Source of the DNA: Marchantia polymorpha subsp. ruderalis | Lineage: Eukaryota; Streptophyta; Marchantiopsida; Marchantiales; Marchantiaceae | NCBI GenBank assembly: GCA_037833965.1 | Contig: AP031355.1 | Location: 7,465,501-7,529,500 of the forward strand | Direction of reading: 5' to 3' | Length of the DNA stretch: 64,000 nucleotides | Part shown: piece by piece, positions 60,374 through 64,000 of the stretch | Numbering within the stretch: position 1 is the stretch's first letter | Layout: the number at the start of each line of letters is the position of its first letter | Program-made: the position numbers and the translations under genes | The notes under the pieces: generated by a model | The model's database searches: none | What the model saw: the letters and a program-made list of their open reading frames with translations, nothing else | Told to the model about the DNA's origin: nothing

Positions 60374-63145
60374 GGAAGGATGGAGACTTTATGTTCGAGA
60401 AGGAGAGTGTAAAGATCACGCGCGTTGAAGGGTTCACATTCACCCCTCTCTTAAAAAACGCACGATTGAGCACAAATGGATGGAAGACAATGGAGTACAA
60501 TGACCCGAAGAGACATGCAATTGCGTTATGGGTGATGCACATTCGGAACCTACGTCACAGCATGGCTGGTTGGATTCTTCGAACGAGCATTGAGAGGAGA
60601 AGCAATCCATTGGGCGAAGATCTTTCATGACCTAATTTAGACCAATGTTAGCACCAGATGGAAGGGAGGTCTCAGTAATCACCTAATGCCATACTTAGTC
60701 AATTTCTATCGAGGAATGGGGTTGTTAACGAAGAGCGAGGAGAAGCGATTTCTTTAGGAGTAGGAGGTGTTGACTATCAAGTCGAAGAAGACATGGAGGA
60801 GGAAGACAATGTCCAAGACAAAGAGCCTTCCCGAAGGACAACACGAGGGCCAATTCTAGTGGACGTTGTCACGACTAGGGACCTTGCAGATAGGAGACCG
60901 GCGAAGAGGCGAAAGGTAATTGAGGATAGTGATGTAGGCCAAAGACCAGAGTCGCGAATGGCCGAGACACAGGTAACACTGCTCAAGATGCCAAAGCGAC
61001 GGGCTAGGCCGAAGAAGAAAGCGAATCGTCGGACAGAAGAGGCAAGACCTTTGGAAGTACAGATGGAAGCCCTGATGAAGGTAGAAGTAAAACCTTCGGA
61101 GGAGAGGACGGCGATGGTAATTCCAAGTCTTTCACCTTTGGAGCGAATGCAATATATGGAGAGGGAAGAAGTACCTTAGCCGAAGATGAGTGAAGAGCAG
61201 GCGAAGGAGCTCACATTGAGTGAAGAGATACTCGAGCAGGTAGTCGTGCAGGTTGGTGGAACGGTGATAGATTCCCCTAAGGTTCCATCGCCCCCACCAC
61301 CCGGGAAAGAGGTAAGACACAAAGAGGAGAAGAAGGCTTCAGAGGAAGAATCGAAGGACTTAGTAGTCTACTTCTCCGACTTCTTGCAGGATAGCATGAT
61401 TCCCTTACTGAAGTATTTGTATGGGAAGAGAGAGAAGTATGTTGTTTCGAAGGAGGCAGGATTTTATGTATAGTTAGTTAGCAATAGAATTAAAATCAAG
61501 AGAGGCATAGCAATGAAAAGAGAGTGGGAGGTAGCAACTACAATGGCAAACGAAAGAGTTGTGAGCTTGTCGTCCGAGTGCGCGACCATTAAGTTGACCT
61601 TGCAGGAGCAAGAAAAGTGACTTCGGCAAACGAAGTCAGAATGTGCTGAACTTCGGAAGAGTTTGACATAAGGATCTTCGTGCGTCGTCAGAGCCTGATT
61701 GCATGAACCTTCCGGTTGACATTTAAAATGTGCGGAAGGCGACAATAGATCTTCGGGATAGATTGGAAATATCTAGAGTGGCTTTCAACAAAGAATCGCG
61801 TCGCTTGGATGAGCTGAATGCCGATCTGGCGAAGCGCGATCACTTGCACGCAGCGGAGGAAAAAGGATGTAGACCCGAAGAGAAACGGAAGGCCGAAGAA
61901 CTTTGGCGACGGATTGTCGCGTTGAAGGTTGAGCGGATGGAGCTAAGGGGAAGTATTGAGGCACGCATTGAGGCCCATCGCAGGGAGTTGCAAGGCTCAA
62001 ATGAGCTTATGGCGAATTTGGTGGAGCAGCTTAGGAAGCACGAAGTCGAATTAGCCAATTGGGCTAAGAAATTGACGGAGTGTGAATCGGCCAAGTCTTT
62101 GGAGGTCGAATGTAGAGTAAGGTTTTAAGCAGATTGCGATCGGTTGCAAGGGCAGTTAAATGCAGTTATTGAGCAGTTGAAGGCGTCGCAGACAAGAGCA
62201 GAAAAGACAGAGACGGCGTATCGTCAGTTGAGGGAAGAGACAATCGACAGTTTGCGTTTGTGTGTAAAGAAGTGCTTGCGCGAGTTTGTGATGTGGGAAA
62301 TCTAAACGTTGAAGTTGTTGAAGTTAGATTCGCAAGAGCGGAGATTGATGGCCATGAAGACTAGCGGAGCTGCGGGGCATAAGCAGTTAATTAGATTAGT
62401 CAATTCTTTCTCTTCCGGATTAGAAGAGGAACAAGAGAATTTAGAGTTAGAGATTCTAAGCGTGTTGCGTAGATTAAGAGCCGACGGAAGCTCAGAAGAC
62501 GTTGTAACCGCTGCGTCAGATGGCAATGCACCTGAGTGTAGTTTGCCTCGGGCGGTTGAGATGTCTAGGAGTTTGGAATGAATAAAGAAACCCAAAGCTC
62601 TTTTCCTTGGAGGGCTTTTCTGTCAATTGGCTTGTCTTAGCTGTCAACCTGCATCTACTATGCGCGTTTGTGAGCTTGTGTGTTCTGTCACCGTGCATGG
62701 TGCGCTTCGGTTTGTCTAAGTTACCGCATCTGGAGCTGCGAGTGTCCAATTCGGGTGTTCTGAGTAAGCCTGGGGCTATTCAGGATTTAAGCAAATTCGA
62801 ATCTTGGATTCGGGTCAGTAAGCTGAGATGGTGCAATTCTGGGAAGAATTCCACTGAAATTTGAGTGTGGAAACGAAGGCGATTCCCGTAAGTGTTGATT
62901 GGATAAGTTTCAGGTTATGTGGACGTTTAAAATCTACTCTTCGGACCTTCGGCCGTGACTGAACCGTGTCTTCTGGAAGTGACATGTGCTTGAAAAGTAA
63001 AACTCTTCAATAGAATGCTATTTAGGGACAAATTGTGACTCTTTGCTGTTGCGTCTGTCTCTGTGGGAACAAATCTTTACCATTATGCTTCATTTTGGTA
63101 TTTATTGGTTATCTTATATAGGCCGTCCTATTTGTGGTGTCAGTT
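60374..63145 (+). mobile_element. Repeat-family element, 3' part, plus strand
   Basis: It starts abruptly inside the N-terminal domain, directly after the end of the split minus-strand copy. It contains KESVKITRVEGFTF and LKNARLSTNGWKT, an acidic/basic linker with KKANRRTEEARP, the word IPLLKYLYGKREKYVVSKEA and a long coiled coil (ELANWAKKLTECESAKSLEV) ending near 62580. An AATAAA follows the gene end at 62581. The tail is parallel to that of the copy ending at 34540, with CATTATGCTTCATTTTGG near 63082. The exact 3' end was not defined. The copy is broken in several places. Confidence 0.65.
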
Positions 63146-63339
63146 GAATTTAGCAAAACTTGGCAATATGATACATTCATCAACAAGCATAACATTGACG
63201 ATTGTCACAATCTCCTGCTCCTCCTTGAATCATTCCGTTATTTGCATAACCTTCTTGCAAATTTGTAACTCGTGGTCGCCAAATCTTGGCAATGGTCCTC
63301 TTGTTAGTGCAATACCTTCTCTACGTTGAAGGGTTCTCA

Positions 63340-63740
63340 ACTCCATTGGTGTTGGGCCAGATGAATCTCAAAATTTGCTTATTGATTCATCGTGTGTGAC
63401 ACCAAAAATTCGTTGAACAATTGTGATTGCTTCATTCACTGTGTATGAAAAGAATTGATGGTAAGCTATATAGCTTATCATCAATTCAACTCTTTTCAAA
63501 TTTGATCTTTCAAGCTTTGTTTGAACATGTCCAATGCTTCTGCTCCACTCATAATTATGATAAATATTCAAAGATCTCGAAAGTCTTCAATGTACTCATG
63601 GATACCTCCTTTCTGTTTCAAATTTCACAATTTCATTTTTAAAGTTTGAAGAGAATTCACTGCATTCCACTTCACAAAATGAAACCACCTTGTTTTGAAA
63701 GCATTCTTTGCCATGGTGTGTACCATGTGATAGCTTTATC
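63340..63740 (-). mobile_element. Retrotransposon gag-like scrap
   Basis: On the minus strand, words such as ITWYTPW and SGAEALDMFKQSLKDQI, in adjacent frames, follow the order of a Ty3/gypsy-type gag. It is short and broken, and no ends were found. Confidence 0.4.
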
Positions 63741-63839
63741 TGTAAAATAAAATCTCATTAACATTCCTGCAATATAATCAAAAACATGAAAATTGGATAA
63801 ATGAATATTCATGCTCATTATGCATCACTCTAACACTCA

Positions 63840-64000
63840 CATATCTCTACTCCCTTTGTAAGCTTCCATCTTACAGGATTTTACCATTCGAAGCAAAAAA
63901 ATTGCTTGATCTTTTAAAGAAATAACTTTGGTCAGCGCATCAATTGGATTGAATTTACCGTTTATTTTGACTACCTCCATCCTTTTATTACACAACATCT
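63840..64000 (-). mobile_element. Ty1/copia RNase H end scrap
   Basis: On the minus strand a segment with KINGKFNPIDALTKVISLK matches the C-terminal copia RNase H pattern (...NPADALTK...). It runs off the window end. Its orientation is opposite to that of the copia fossil at 42 kb. Confidence 0.55.

Noticed and set aside
48907-63145. One plus-strand element interrupted by a single large insertion
   Set aside because: The two plus-strand parts overlap: both contain the same N-terminal segment (from about 49552 and from 60374). They are therefore two separate copies.

Overview
The window looks like nuclear DNA of a land plant, most likely a liverwort close to Marchantia. It carries plant-type, intron-split host genes: a divergent CRAL-TRIO/Sec14 protein, UDP-glucuronate 4-epimerase and the GPI ethanolamine-phosphate transferase PIG-O. 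The intergenic DNA is very AT-rich, and there is a repeated family of coiled-coil proteins whose wording I remember from Marchantia hypothetical proteins. That species call rests on memory and was not searched.

Layout. Positions 1-1221 hold the 3' end of the CRAL-TRIO gene. A 3.3 kb repeat element with one gene lies at 4079-7415. From 7.4 to 11.9 kb I see no clear gene. The GAE gene (12674-13985, minus) and the PIG-O gene (15316-22650, plus, 20 exons, frame intact throughout) diverge from a shared 1.3 kb region. At 24582-27837 a Mutator-like element with long terminal inverted repeats holds a decayed Tigger/pogo transposon. From 28 to 42 kb the DNA is mostly AT-rich, with small foldbacks and local duplications, plus another copy of the repeat family ending at 34540. 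From 42.0 kb to the end the window is a nest of elements: a broken Ty1/copia element interrupted by a repeat-family element, then at least five more copies of that family in both orientations, two of them inserted into a third, and finally retrotransposon scraps.

The most interesting signal is this repeat family. Four members can be bounded exactly (4079-7415, 43353-46449, 51230-53456, 53633-58540). Each starts with TG, ends with CA, has short inverted ends (TGTAATAACCCAC against GTGGGTTACCACA in the best copies) and is flanked by a perfect 5-bp target duplication (TTTAT, AGAAG, CGTCT, GGGCA). Two bounded copies carry a single recognisable gene (a conserved N-terminal domain, a charged linker, a long coiled coil). 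Two have no gene and instead a tandem array of about 300-bp units. I see no reverse transcriptase, integrase or transposase in any, and no internal pair of direct repeats. They may be unusually long solo LTRs that carry a gene, or a separate kind of element moved in trans. All are treated here as fossils.

The three host genes are housekeeping functions (lipid-binding-type protein, pectin sugar precursor, GPI anchor) and do not appear to work together.
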